Below are positions 44,183 through 53,171 of a stretch of 64,000 nt of DNA, piece by piece. Every line of letters begins with the position of its first letter. The first letter of the stretch is position 1. A model generated the notes under the pieces. The model made no database searches, was not told where the DNA came from, and saw only the letters and a list, made by a program, of their open reading frames with translations. The DNA comes from Rhodocyclaceae bacterium. GTDB lineage: Bacteria; Pseudomonadota; Gammaproteobacteria; Burkholderiales; Rhodocyclaceae. The translations under genes and the position numbers were made by a program. The stretch spans positions 372,001 to 436,000 of the forward strand of contig JADJEF010000020.1 of assembly GCA_016702335.1 (NCBI GenBank), written 5' to 3'.

Positions 44183-44215
44183 AAAGGCCGTTCGAAACAT
44201 CCGAACGGCCTTTTT
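44183..44215. terminator. Bidirectional Rho-independent terminator
   Basis: AAAGGCCGTTCG-AAACATC-CGAACGGCCTTT is a perfect 12-bp stem. It has Ts on the plus side and As on the other. It serves both folE2 and the convergent rpsP-rplS operon. Confidence 0.92.
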
Positions 44216-44232
44216 GCTGAAACAGACTTGGC

Positions 44233-44607
44233 TTACTTCGCAGGCGCAGCCGTGCGGGTGAGCTTTTCCTTGATACGTGCCGACTTGCCCGAACGCTGAC
44301 GCAAGTAATACAGCTTGGCGCGACGCACGTCACCACGACGCTTGACTTCGATGCTGGCGATAATCGGCGAATACATCTGGAAGGTACGCTCGACGCCCTC
44401 ACCCGACGACACCTTGCGCACGATGAAGCTGGAGTTCAGGCCGCCATTGCGCTTGGCAATTACCACACCTTCAAACGCCTGCACCCGCTTGCGCTCACCT
44501 TCGACCACGTTCACATTCACGATCACCGTGTCGCCGGGCGCGAACTGAGGAATCGTCTTGCCCAGACGGGCGATTTCTTCTTGTTCCAACTGTTGAATCA
44601 GATTCAT
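44233..44607 (-). CDS. rplS: 50S ribosomal protein L19
   Basis: The 124-residue protein starts MNLIQQLEQEEI and includes FAPGDTVIVNVNVVEG, VQAFEGVVIAKRNGG and SPIIASIEVKRRGDVRRAKLYYLR, the L19 core. L19 sits at the 30S-50S interface. It is the last gene of rpsP-rimM-trmD-rplS, the conserved operon order. An 85-base gap to trmD contains an imperfect GCCTG/CAGGC-type dyad that may modulate its expression. Confidence 0.97.
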   Translation of the reverse strand: MNLIQQLEQEEIARLGKTIPQFAPGDTVIVNVNVVEGERKRVQAFEGVVIAKRNGGLNSSFIVRKVSSGEGVERTFQMYSPIIASIEVKRRGDVRRAKLYYLRQRSGKSARIKEKLTRTAAPAK

Positions 44608-44692
44608 GACATCTCCAAATTAACAATGGCCTGTGGCCTGATGATCAGAGCAGGCAAATTTCACTACTACGCCTGATGACCGCCGCTTCTAA

Positions 44693-45466
44693 TTAGCAAG
44701 TCCTGCCAACGGGTTGTTGCAATTCCGCCAGCAGTCCTGCTTCTTCCTTCGTCAGCGTCCGCCCATCCATCAAATCGGGCCTTCGCTGCGAGGTTCGCAC
44801 CAGCGCCTGTTGCAAGCGCCAGCGTCGAATCTTTTTGTGGTCACCGGACAACAACACCTCCGGCACCTGCATATTCTCGTACACTTCCGGGCGGGTGAAG
44901 TGCTGGCAATCGAGCAATCCGTCCGCAAACGAATCCTCCACGGCCGACAAGGCGTCGTTCAAGGCCCCGGGCAACAACCTGACACAGGCATCAATCAGCA
45001 CCATCGCCGCCAACTCGCCCCCCGAGAGCACATAGTCTCCGAGAGAAACTTCCTCATCCACACAACGAGCAATCAATCGCTCATCGATTCCTTCATACCT
45101 GCCGCACAGGAGCACAGCGCCGCTGCTCGCCGCCAGTGACTCAATACGCGCCTGAGTCAGCGGAGCCCCCTGCGGCGACAGGTAAATCACCTTGGTGGCC
45201 TCGCCTTCAGGGCGGGCCGCTTTGGCCGCCTTGATTGCCAACTCCAGCGGTTTCGCCATCATCACCATGCCGGGGCCCCCGCCGTAAGGCCGGTCATCCA
45301 CCGTACGGTAGGCACCCTCGCCCCACTGACGCGGGTTCCACGCCGCAAACTGCCACAAACCACTTTCCAGAGCCCGCCGCGTAATGCCCGACTCTGTCAC
45401 TGCCCCGAACATCTCCGGAAACAGGCTGATCGCATCAAAGCGCAACGGCAAGTTCTCACTCACCAA
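44693..45466 (-). CDS. trmD: tRNA (guanine-37-N1)-methyltransferase
   Basis: The 257-residue SPOUT enzyme has FDAISLFPEMF at the start, the SAM-knot motifs LCGRYEGIDER and SLGDYVLSGGELAAMVLIDA, and PEVLLSGDHKKIRRWR. It methylates G37 of tRNAs to prevent frameshifting and is essential in most bacteria. It overlaps rimM by seven bases. Confidence 0.96.
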   Translation of the reverse strand: MVSENLPLRFDAISLFPEMFGAVTESGITRRALESGLWQFAAWNPRQWGEGAYRTVDDRPYGGGPGMVMMAKPLELAIKAAKAARPEGEATKVIYLSPQGAPLTQARIESLAASSGAVLLCGRYEGIDERLIARCVDEEVSLGDYVLSGGELAAMVLIDACVRLLPGALNDALSAVEDSFADGLLDCQHFTRPEVYENMQVPEVLLSGDHKKIRRWRLQQALVRTSQRRPDLMDGRTLTKEEAGLLAELQQPVGRTC

Positions 45467-45966
45467 TCAGCGCCCCAATCAACAAGCACTTTGCGTCCTG
45501 CCAAATCAACCTTCTGTATCACATGCCCAAGGAACGGGATCAAGCGCTTGGAGTCTCCGCTCACCACGACCATCACGTCATTGGCCCCGGTGGCGATCAT
45601 CTCGGTCACAGCACCCAGGGCGTCGCCTTGCAGATTGCTCACCGCCAAGCCCACCAGGTCGTCCCAGTAGTACTCGTCAGCGGCCGGCTCAGGCAGCGCT
45701 GCACGCGGAGCCGCCACAAACCAGCCCTTCAGCGCTTCAGAACCGGTACGATCATCAACGCCATCGAGCTTCGCCAGCAGCTTGCCACTGGCCACACGGG
45801 TCTGCGTCAGCTTGCGCGGCTTCCACGCCTCATCAGCGACGGTATCGTCCAGGGACAACCAGCACTGCGTCAGCTTGCCCCACACATCCAAGTCATCAGC
45901 GAAGGGATGCACGCGCACCCAACCACCGACGCCATGCGGCTCGACGATTTTTCCCAGAACAATCAA
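45460..45966 (-). CDS. rimM: 16S rRNA processing protein RimM
   Basis: The 168-residue protein begins VLGKIVEPHGVGGWVRVHPF, the RimM N-terminal domain. A PRC-barrel half follows with EYYWDDLVGLAVSN and IPFLGHVIQKVDLAGRKVLVDWG. RimM binds ribosomal protein S19 and helps mature the 30S head. It lies in the standard rpsP operon position. Confidence 0.95.
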   Translation of the reverse strand: MIVLGKIVEPHGVGGWVRVHPFADDLDVWGKLTQCWLSLDDTVADEAWKPRKLTQTRVASGKLLAKLDGVDDRTGSEALKGWFVAAPRAALPEPAADEYYWDDLVGLAVSNLQGDALGAVTEMIATGANDVMVVVSGDSKRLIPFLGHVIQKVDLAGRKVLVDWGADW

Positions 45967-45996
45967 GAAAAACTCCGCCGCGCCGGCAGACGCAAA

Positions 45997-46248
45997 TTAG
46001 GCAGCCTTGGCGGAAGCCTGCTTGACCAGACGGGCAGCGGTCGGCGACAGCTGCGCGCCAGTGCCTGTCCAGTAAGCCAGACGAGCCGTGTCAATCACCA
46101 GACCCTTTTCGTTTTCGGCGGCCTTCGGATTGTAGAAACCGATGCGCTCGATGAAGCGGCCATCGCGGCGATTGCGCGAATCGGTCACCACCATGTTGAA
46201 GAAAGGACGCTTCTTGGCGCCACTACGGGCAAGTCGAATAACAACCAT
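45997..46248 (-). CDS. rpsP: 30S ribosomal protein S16
   Basis: The 83-residue protein starts MVVIRLARSGAKKRPFF and contains VVTDSRNRRDGRFIERIGFYNP, the S16 core, ending in a basic Ala-Lys tail. ATG 46248 is chosen because a longer frame upstream runs into the promoter and alaS. S16 is an early 30S assembly protein and the first gene of its operon. Confidence 0.96.
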   Translation of the reverse strand: MVVIRLARSGAKKRPFFNMVVTDSRNRRDGRFIERIGFYNPKAAENEKGLVIDTARLAYWTGTGAQLSPTAARLVKQASAKAA

Positions 46249-46282
46249 TGTGAAATTCTCTATTCGGGGGAAAAGGGAGCGG

Positions 46283-46311
46283 ATTTTACTTGCAAAGGCA
46301 TTCGTCAGCAA
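46283..46311 (-). promoter_or_regulatory. Sigma-70 promoter of the rpsP operon
   Basis: On the minus strand TTGCTG and TAAAAT are separated by 17 bases. They lie 35 bases before the rpsP ATG. The divergent alaS promoter overlaps this region, with TAGAAT at 46323-46328 on the plus strand. Confidence 0.75.
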
Positions 46312-46361
46312 TATCAATCGCATAGAATCTTGGGCTCTCTTGCAGACCTGCCACCACTGCC

Positions 46362-49007
46362 ATGAAAAGCTCCGACATCCGCCAGGCATTTCTCGACTTT
46401 TTCGCCTCCAAAGGCCACCAGATCGTGGCTTCCAGCTCGCTGGTGCCCCATGAAGACCCCACCCTGCTGTTCACCAACGCAGGCATGAATCAGTTCAAAG
46501 ATGTCTTTCTGGGCTTCGACAAGCGCGCCTACAACCGCGCTACGACCTCGCAAAAGTGCGTGCGCGCGGGCGGCAAGCACAACGATTTGGAAAATGTGGG
46601 CTACACCGCCCGCCACCATACCTTTTTCGAGATGCTGGGTAACTTCAGCTTTGGTGATTACTTCAAGCGCGATGCCATTAGCTACGCGTGGGAACTACTG
46701 ACCGATGTCTTCAAGCTGCCCAAAGACAAACTTTGGGTCACCGTTTATGCCGAGGATGACGAGGCCTACGAGTTGTGGACGAAGCAGATTGGCGTGCCTG
46801 CCGAGCGCGTCGTGCGCATTGGCGACAACAAGGGCGGGCGCTACGCCTCCGACAACTTCTGGATGATGGGCGATACCGGCCCCTGCGGGCCGTGCACCGA
46901 AGTTTTCTACGACCACGGTGAAGACATCCCCGGTGGCCCGCCGGGCTCGCCCAATGAGGATGGCGACCGTTTCATCGAGATCTGGAACAACGTGTTCATG
47001 CAGTTCAACCGCGACGAAGCGGGTGTGATGCATCCGCTGCCCAAGCCCTCGGTCGATACCGGCATGGGGCTGGAGCGCATTGCCGCCGTCTTGCAGCATG
47101 TGCACAGCAACTACGAAATCGACTTGTTTCAGACGCTGATCGCCGCCGCCGCCCGTGAAACCGCGTCGGCCGACTTGACCAGCCCCAGCTTGCGCGTCTT
47201 GGCCGACCACATTCGCGCCTGCTCGTTCCTGCTTGCCGATGGCGTCATTCCCGGCAACGAGGGGCGGGGCTTTGTCTTGCGCCGCATCATCCGCCGCGCC
47301 ATACGCCACGGCTACAAACTGGGCGCGCGTGCCGCCTTCTTCCACCGCATGGTGCCGGATCTGGTGAGCGAAATGGGCAGCGCCTATCCGGAGCTGATCG
47401 CCACCAAGCAGCGCGTCATGGACATTCTGAAGCAGGAGGAAGACCGCTTCTTCGCGACTATCGAGCATGGCATGGCCATGCTTGAGACCGAACTGGGAGT
47501 AATGCAGGACAACGACGTCACGGTATTCAACGGCGAAACAGCCTTCAAGCTGCACGATACGTATGGCTTCCCGCTCGACCTGACCGCCGACATCTGCCGC
47601 GAACGTCAAGTCACTGTAGACAGCGCCGCTTTTGACGCCGCCATGCGCCGCCAGAAGGAACAAGCCCGCGCCGCCGGCAAGTTCAAGATGGCGGCCAACC
47701 TCGACTATGACGGGCAGGCCACGACCTTTCACGGCTACGACGCGCTGGATGCCAAATGCACCGTGTTGGCACTCTACAAGGATGGCGTCTCGGTCAAGGA
47801 ACTGAATGAAGGCGAGTTGGGCGTCGTCGTGCTCGATGACACCCCCTTCTACGCGGAGTCCGGCGGCCAGGTGGGCGACCGTGGCGAACTGCGCTTCGTC
47901 GGCAGCATTGCAGACAACACCGCGGGCAGCATCTTCGCGGTCGAGGATACGCAAAAGATTCAGGCGACCGTTTTCGGGCACCACGGTGTATTGACCACCG
48001 GCCGTCTGCAAGTCGGCGCTGGTGGGACGGCGAAAGTGGATACCGTGGCGCGCGCACGCACCATGCGCCATCACTCGGCCACCCACCTGATGCACAAGGC
48101 CCTGCGCGAAGTACTCGGCAACCATGTGCAGCAGAAGGGTTCCCAGGTCGATGCGGACAAAACGCGCTTCGACTTCGCGCATACGCAGCCGGTCAGCGCC
48201 GAGGAGATAACGCGTATTGAACGCCTCGTCAATGACGAAATTCTCAGCAATGCCGCGACCGATGCCAGCGTCATGAATCTTGAAGCGGCACAGAAAACCG
48301 GGGCCATGATGCTGTTCGGAGAAAAGTACGGCGACGAAGTGCGCGTGCTGACCATCGGCACATCCAAGGAACTGTGTGGCGGCACCCACGTCGCCCGCAC
48401 CGGCGATATCGGTTACTTCCGCATCACCATGGAAGGTGGTGTCGCGGCAGGGGTGCGTCGTATCGAGGCTGTCTGCGGCGATGTCGCCGTCGCCCAGGCG
48501 CAGGAGGAACGCGCGCAACTGGAAGCCGTTGCCGCCCAGATCAAGGCACAACCGGCGGAGATTGCTGCGCGCGTGAGCCAGATGATGGACAACGTGAAAT
48601 CACTGGAGAAGGAACTCGCACGTCTGAAGGGCAAGCTCGCTTCAGCGCAAGGCGATGATCTCGCCGGCCAGGCACAGGAAATAAAAGGCATCAAGGTGCT
48701 TGCGGCCTCCCTCGAAGGTGCCGACGCCAATACTTTGCGCGAAACGATGGACAAGCTGAAAGACAAGCTCAAAAGCGCGGCGATTGTTCTGGCCTCGGTC
48801 AGCGATGGCAAAGTTGCGCTGGCCGCCGGGGTCACGTCTGATCTGACCGGAAAACTGAAAGCGGGAGATCTGGTCAATGCCGTGGCTCAGCAGGTCGGTG
48901 GCAAAGGCGGCGGCCGTCCCGACATGGCCATGGCCGGAGGCACCGATCCGACCAAGCTACCGCAGGCACTCGCCTCGGTGGCCGACTGGGTCAGCGCTAA
49001 ACTGTAA
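46362..49007 (+). CDS. alaS: Alanyl-tRNA synthetase
   Basis: The 881-residue class II synthetase has the motif-1 region ASSSLVPHEDPTLLFTNAGMNQFKD, the editing-site HSATHLMHKAL, the third zinc-ligand region CGGTHVARTGDI, and a C-terminal oligomerisation part ending in GGRPDMAMAGG. Residues 550-556 (QVGAGGT) come from the dispersed element, just ahead of the editing HxxxH. Compared with remembered homologues (VGDxVTAxVD) the segment keeps its length, so the element fits native sequence. The catalytic and editing residues are intact. Confidence 0.96.
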   Translation: MKSSDIRQAFLDFFASKGHQIVASSSLVPHEDPTLLFTNAGMNQFKDVFLGFDKRAYNRATTSQKCVRAGGKHNDLENVGYTARHHTFFEMLGNFSFGDYFKRDAISYAWELLTDVFKLPKDKLWVTVYAEDDEAYELWTKQIGVPAERVVRIGDNKGGRYASDNFWMMGDTGPCGPCTEVFYDHGEDIPGGPPGSPNEDGDRFIEIWNNVFMQFNRDEAGVMHPLPKPSVDTGMGLERIAAVLQHVHSNYEIDLFQTLIAAAARETASADLTSPSLRVLADHIRACSFLLADGVIPGNEGRGFVLRRIIRRAIRHGYKLGARAAFFHRMVPDLVSEMGSAYPELIATKQRVMDILKQEEDRFFATIEHGMAMLETELGVMQDNDVTVFNGETAFKLHDTYGFPLDLTADICRERQVTVDSAAFDAAMRRQKEQARAAGKFKMAANLDYDGQATTFHGYDALDAKCTVLALYKDGVSVKELNEGELGVVVLDDTPFYAESGGQVGDRGELRFVGSIADNTAGSIFAVEDTQKIQATVFGHHGVLTTGRLQVGAGGTAKVDTVARARTMRHHSATHLMHKALREVLGNHVQQKGSQVDADKTRFDFAHTQPVSAEEITRIERLVNDEILSNAATDASVMNLEAAQKTGAMMLFGEKYGDEVRVLTIGTSKELCGGTHVARTGDIGYFRITMEGGVAAGVRRIEAVCGDVAVAQAQEERAQLEAVAAQIKAQPAEIAARVSQMMDNVKSLEKELARLKGKLASAQGDDLAGQAQEIKGIKVLAASLEGADANTLRETMDKLKDKLKSAAIVLASVSDGKVALAAGVTSDLTGKLKAGDLVNAVAQQVGGKGGGRPDMAMAGGTDPTKLPQALASVADWVSAKL
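48006..48034 (+). repeat. Dispersed 29-bp element inside alaS
   Basis: CTGCAAGTCGGCGCTGG followed by GGGACGGCGAA is read as LQVGAGGTAK. It lies at the linker between the tRNA-recognition and editing domains. Confidence 0.9.
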
Positions 49008-49041
49008 CCAGACGCCAGAGCGTCCAGAACAAGGACGACGC

Positions 49042-50298
49042 TCAGTTCTCGGCGTTGTCAGGGTTTTCGCGCCCGATATTGCCCGCCCAGGCCAAGGCCT
49101 GGGTCTGGCAACTATTCACCATACTGGCGTGCAACCCGGGCAGGTTGAAGCACAACTCACGGCAGCGCACACCATCGCATTGCTCCAGTGCCTCGCACAA
49201 TTGCAGCATCGCCCCCAATTCGCCCTCGCCCTTCTCAAGGGCCTCGCGAATGGAGCTGTCAAGGTTGATGCCCTTGAGTATCTCTTCCAGCGGCGCACCC
49301 ATCAAGGCTGGCATCAGCGACATGATGCCGGCCATGAAGGCCTGATCCTCGAGTTCCTTCTGCCCGGCATGGAGTTTTCCGGCAAGCAACTCCATCAGAC
49401 GGCCGCGCGCTGCCGCCAGTTGCAACAACGGGCTGGCACCGGTGCCGCCGGAGGGATTCGTATACATCAGCAGTTGAAGCCAGCGCTGCAACTGGCGTCG
49501 CCCCAGCACTGAGATCGCATGGCGCATCGACGTCACTTTGGTGCGCACGCCCGAGGCCACAGAGTTGGTCAGGCGCATCAGGTTCATCGCCAAGCCGGGC
49601 TCGCTCTTGAACACAGCCTCCAGATCGGCCGTTTCGGCGTCTTCAAGAATCAGTCCGAGCAATTGCATGAGCGCCAACTGCGACTGCCCCAGCTTTTTGC
49701 CCGCAATGATCACCGGTTTGGCGAAGTAATAGCCCTGAAAAAGACCGTAGCCGAGTTTGTGGCAGAGATCGGCCTGATCACGCGAATCGACCTTCTCGGC
49801 CAGCAAGATGCCGGGAAATTGCTTCAGGTTCCGTGTGGTTCGGGTCAGCTCTTCGGTATTGAGCGCGAGCAGTTCGACCTTGATCACATCGACCAAATCC
49901 AGAATGGGTCGCCACTTTTCGGTATCGCTGACGAAATCGTCCAGCGCCACCGTAAAGCCTCTGGTCTTGAGCTCGCGGCAGCGCTCGACGATCTCCGGCG
50001 TCACCTCAACGGTTTCCAGCACCTCCAGCACGATCTTGTCGCTGGGCAAGGCCTCCAGAACATCCGAAAGCAAAATACTGGCATCGCAATTCACAAAACC
50101 CTTGTAAGGGCCCAGCGCCTGTTCTACGCCCAAGTCCGCAAACGCCGTACTGATGACACTGGCCGTAGCCTTCAAGTCATCGGAAACACTGGCCGAGTTC
50201 TGCGCGTTGCCACTGCGAAACAGCAACTCGTACGCAAACATCTCATGTTTGCGATCAAGTATCGGCTGGCGGCCGATAAAGATTTCTTCCGAACTCAT
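49042..50298 (-). CDS. EAL-HDOD signalling protein
   Basis: The 418-residue protein has an N-terminal EAL-like domain (IFIGRQPILDRKHEMFAYELLFR to about 200). In it the EAL triad reads ELL and DDF is followed by VSD, so cyclic di-GMP hydrolysis is doubtful. An HDOD domain follows (about 205-400, LMRLTNSVASG and ISVLGRRQLQRWLQLL). This is the YuxH/CdgJ-like family, usually a non-enzymatic regulator of motility or cyclic di-GMP signalling. It overlaps the phosphomannomutase gene by one base, suggesting an operon. Confidence 0.88.
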   Translation of the reverse strand: MSSEEIFIGRQPILDRKHEMFAYELLFRSGNAQNSASVSDDLKATASVISTAFADLGVEQALGPYKGFVNCDASILLSDVLEALPSDKIVLEVLETVEVTPEIVERCRELKTRGFTVALDDFVSDTEKWRPILDLVDVIKVELLALNTEELTRTTRNLKQFPGILLAEKVDSRDQADLCHKLGYGLFQGYYFAKPVIIAGKKLGQSQLALMQLLGLILEDAETADLEAVFKSEPGLAMNLMRLTNSVASGVRTKVTSMRHAISVLGRRQLQRWLQLLMYTNPSGGTGASPLLQLAAARGRLMELLAGKLHAGQKELEDQAFMAGIMSLMPALMGAPLEEILKGINLDSSIREALEKGEGELGAMLQLCEALEQCDGVRCRELCFNLPGLHASMVNSCQTQALAWAGNIGRENPDNAEN

Positions 50299-51680
50299 TA
50301 AAAGTCGGTCTTGAGACCAGGCCAGGCGGCATTAAGCGCGACACGAAACTCGGCCTTGATGCGCTGCATGGCCATCTCGGTGTCTGCTTCAAAGCGCAGC
50401 ACAACCACCGGCGTCGTGTTGGATGCGCGCGCCAAGCCGAAACCATCGGCGTACTCGGCACGAATCCCGTCCAGCCGAATCAGTTCGCGCGCACCGGGGA
50501 AGCGACCGGACTTCTGCAAGCGGGCTACCAGCGCATGTGGCTCGCCCTCGTTCATTTTTATGTTCAGCTCGGGCGTCGAGATGGCGTTGGGCAGATTCTT
50601 TAGTGGCCAGTTAGCATCGGGCCAACGCGAGATGATTTCCAGCAAGCGCGCTCCGGCATAGAGGCCGTCGTCAAAGCCGAACCAGCGCTCCTTAAAAAAG
50701 ATGTGGCCGCTCATTTCGCCGGCCAGCGGTGCGCCGGTTTCCTTCAGTTTGCTCTTGATGAAGGCATGCCCGGTATTCCACATCAGCGGCTCGCCGCCCT
50801 GATGCCGGATCGATTGCGCCACCCAGCGGGAACACTTCACGTCAAAAATGATCTGCGCGCCGGGATTGCGCGTCAGCACGTCGGCAGCAAAGAGCATGAG
50901 CTGTCGGTCGGGAAAAATGATTTCGCCGTCCTTGGTCACCACGCCAAGACGATCGCCATCACCGTCAAAGGCGAGGCCAATTTCAGCGTCGGTTTCTTTC
51001 AGCACACGCTGCACATCGCGCAGGTTTTCTGGCTTCGACGGGTCCGGATGGTGATTGGGGAAATTGCCATCCACCTCGCAAAATAGTTCGATGACTTCGC
51101 AGCCGAGACGACGAAACAGCTCCGGGGCGACACCACCCGCTACGCCATTGCCGCAGTCGAGCACAACCTTCATCGGGCGAGCTAATTTAACGTCGGACAC
51201 AACGCGATCGAGGTAGTCCTCAACCACGTTGGCCGACTTCACCTGCCCTTTCTTCGAGGCAGTATGCAAGTCGGCGCTGGCAAGACGGCGACGCAGGTCC
51301 TGAATCAACTCACCAAACAGCGTTTGACCACCCAACACCATCTTCAAACCGTTGTACTCCGGCGGATTATGGCTGCCGGTCACCGACACGCAGCTATCGG
51401 TGCCCAGCTGATAAGCCGCAAAGTAGGTCAGCGGGGTTGGCACGCAGCCGATATCGATGACATCAATACCTGCCGTCGTGATGCCCTCGGCCAGAGCAGC
51501 GCTCAGTGCCGGGCCGGTCAGACGACCATCGCGCCCGACGGCGATCGCCCGAAGTTTGCGCCGGTGCGCTTCGCTTCCGAGTGCGTGGCCGATCTGACGC
51601 ACGGCATCCGGGGTCAGTGCCGTTTCGACAACGCCTCGAATATCGTAAGCCTTGAAGATTTCGGGTACGGGCAAGCTCAT
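50298..51680 (-). CDS. Phosphomannomutase/phosphoglucomutase
   Basis: The 460-residue AlgC/ManB-type enzyme has the catalytic serine in TGSHNPPEYNG (residues 101-111), the metal loop DGDGDRLG, and GEMSGHIFF for substrate recognition. It interconverts hexose 1- and 6-phosphates for polysaccharide and LPS precursors. Residues 130-140 (RRRLASADLHT) are encoded by a copy of the dispersed element read backwards, in a helix after the catalytic loop, with little change in length from remembered AlgC proteins. LPS heptosyltransferase WaaF is encoded nearby. Confidence 0.92.
   Translation of the reverse strand: MSLPVPEIFKAYDIRGVVETALTPDAVRQIGHALGSEAHRRKLRAIAVGRDGRLTGPALSAALAEGITTAGIDVIDIGCVPTPLTYFAAYQLGTDSCVSVTGSHNPPEYNGLKMVLGGQTLFGELIQDLRRRLASADLHTASKKGQVKSANVVEDYLDRVVSDVKLARPMKVVLDCGNGVAGGVAPELFRRLGCEVIELFCEVDGNFPNHHPDPSKPENLRDVQRVLKETDAEIGLAFDGDGDRLGVVTKDGEIIFPDRQLMLFAADVLTRNPGAQIIFDVKCSRWVAQSIRHQGGEPLMWNTGHAFIKSKLKETGAPLAGEMSGHIFFKERWFGFDDGLYAGARLLEIISRWPDANWPLKNLPNAISTPELNIKMNEGEPHALVARLQKSGRFPGARELIRLDGIRAEYADGFGLARASNTTPVVVLRFEADTEMAMQRIKAEFRVALNAAWPGLKTDF
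51264..51292 (+). repeat. Dispersed 29-bp element inside the phosphomannomutase gene
   Basis: TGCAAGTCGGCGCTGG followed by AAGACGGCGAC lies on the strand opposite the gene. On the coding strand it is read as RRRLASADLH, the same frame as in the LysR copy. Confidence 0.9.
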
Positions 51681-51736
51681 GATTAGGGTTCCGATCTACA
51701 AATGATGTGTTCAGGGTGCGCGATTAATTATGGCAG

Positions 51737-52729
51737 CTAACCGCACTCTGGCTGAGTCTCATGGGGGAGATATTCATCAAACCAACGTAACAAACGTCGT
51801 GGTAGCCAATCAATACGACCAGGCAATTTACCCCCGACAAAACCGACATGGCCGCCAAACTCCTGCAGTTCGAAGCAGACCTGCGTTGATACCTCATGCG
51901 GCTCGGGAAGCAACTCGCACGGCACGAAGGGATCGTTGGCCGCATTGAGTACCAGCGTGGGCACGCGCACCGCCATCAATAACGGCTTGGCGCTGGCGCG
52001 GGCGTAATAATCAGCGGCGTCGCGAAAGCCATGAACTGGCGCCGTGACGGCTTCATCGTACTCCGTCAGATTGCGCGCACGCCGAATGCGCTCGGCATCG
52101 AGCAACTCGGGAAAACGTTCCGCCTTGGCCAGCGCCCGGGGAATGAGCGTATTGAGAAAGTTGCGCGTGTAGATGCGGTTGACCCCGCGCTCCAGATGCA
52201 CGCTCACGCGCGCCAGATCATGGGGCGCACAGACCGCCACTGCCGCGCACAACACGCGGCCGGCATCGGCACCCTGCTCGCCCAGCCACTTGAGAATCAG
52301 ATTGCCGCCGAGCGAAATACCCACCGCCAGCAAGGGCGAAAAGTGTGCGCCGGCGAGGCGACGCAGCACCCAGTCGATTTCTGCCGAGTCGGCTGAATGG
52401 TAAAAACGGGGGAGCCGGTTGGGCTCACCGGAGCAGCCGCGATAGTGTAAAACCACTCCGCGCCAGCCACGCGCATGCACGGCCAGCATAAGCTCGCGGG
52501 CATACGGACTTTGCGAACTGCCTTCCAACCCATGAAACAGCACCACCGTAGGCACTGAGATTCGCGGCGGAACGACAGTCTCGGGATCGACCCAGTCGAG
52601 ATCGACAAAATCACCATCCGGCGTTTCCCAGCGCTCACGCCGGTAAGGGGGTGACTTGCCCTTAAGTGTGACGGGCCAGATGGTTTGCGCATGCCCACCG
52701 GGCAACCAACGCGGAGGACGGTATTTCAC
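51737..52729 (-). CDS. YheT-family alpha/beta hydrolase
   Basis: The 330-residue protein has PRWLPGGHAQTIWP at its start, LFHGLEGSSQSPYARELM, the nucleophile elbow GISLGGNLILKWLG, and the catalytic His in GGHVGFVGG. YheT-type hydrolases are esterases of uncertain substrate, related to eukaryotic ABHD1/3. The likely start is GTG 52729, preceded by AAGGG; the longer upstream frame overlaps the next gene and has no resemblance. It is in a minus-strand cluster with an NTF2-like gene and waaF. Confidence 0.9.
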   Translation of the reverse strand: MKYRPPRWLPGGHAQTIWPVTLKGKSPPYRRERWETPDGDFVDLDWVDPETVVPPRISVPTVVLFHGLEGSSQSPYARELMLAVHARGWRGVVLHYRGCSGEPNRLPRFYHSADSAEIDWVLRRLAGAHFSPLLAVGISLGGNLILKWLGEQGADAGRVLCAAVAVCAPHDLARVSVHLERGVNRIYTRNFLNTLIPRALAKAERFPELLDAERIRRARNLTEYDEAVTAPVHGFRDAADYYARASAKPLLMAVRVPTLVLNAANDPFVPCELLPEPHEVSTQVCFELQEFGGHVGFVGGKLPGRIDWLPRRLLRWFDEYLPHETQPECG

Positions 52730-52739
52730 CGCCGTGCCC

Positions 52740-53171
52740 TTAGTGCAGAATCTTCGGCGCGGTCTCGGTGCTGAGTGCCTCAGGCGGCACGGCGGATGCA
52801 TGATGCACCACCATGCGCCAGCCCATCGCTCCGCGCACATAGACGTTGGTTACCGCCAGCGGTGCCGACACGTCGCTGGTGCCGCTGATACTCACTTGCA
52901 CAATCAGACTATGGACTGTGGAGAACGGCGTACTAACCGCCGTCACGGGTGCCAAATGCACCTGCAAACGCCGTCCGGTATCAAATATCCGCCGCCACGC
53001 CTCGCGGATCGGCGGGTAGCCGACCAGACGCGAACCGCCCGGATGAACACAGACAATCTCGTCGTCTTCCGACCAAATGGTCATCATCAGCTCGATATCC
53101 GCCTTTTCGAGCGCCTCGTAAAACGCCGCTTCCACGTCTTGCGCCGAGGCGAAGATTCGCTTGCCCGGCAT
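52740..53171 (-). CDS. NTF2-like/SnoaL-type protein
   Basis: The 143-residue protein has AFYEALEKADIELMMTIWSEDDEIVCVHPGG and GWRMVVHHAS, the cone-shaped alpha+beta fold typical of DUF4440 and SnoaL-like proteins. Members are enzymes or binding modules with varied ligands; none is specified here. It overlaps waaF by one base and precedes yheT by 10 bases, so the three are cotranscribed. Confidence 0.85.
   Translation of the reverse strand: MPGKRIFASAQDVEAAFYEALEKADIELMMTIWSEDDEIVCVHPGGSRLVGYPPIREAWRRIFDTGRRLQVHLAPVTAVSTPFSTVHSLIVQVSISGTSDVSAPLAVTNVYVRGAMGWRMVVHHASAVPPEALSTETAPKILH

Noticed and set aside
46695..48551. A 618-codon open frame antisense to alaS
   Set aside because: It mirrors the codon pattern of alaS on the opposite strand, has low-complexity Val/Ala/Gly/Asp-rich sequence and matches no family. 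It is a GC-driven shadow.
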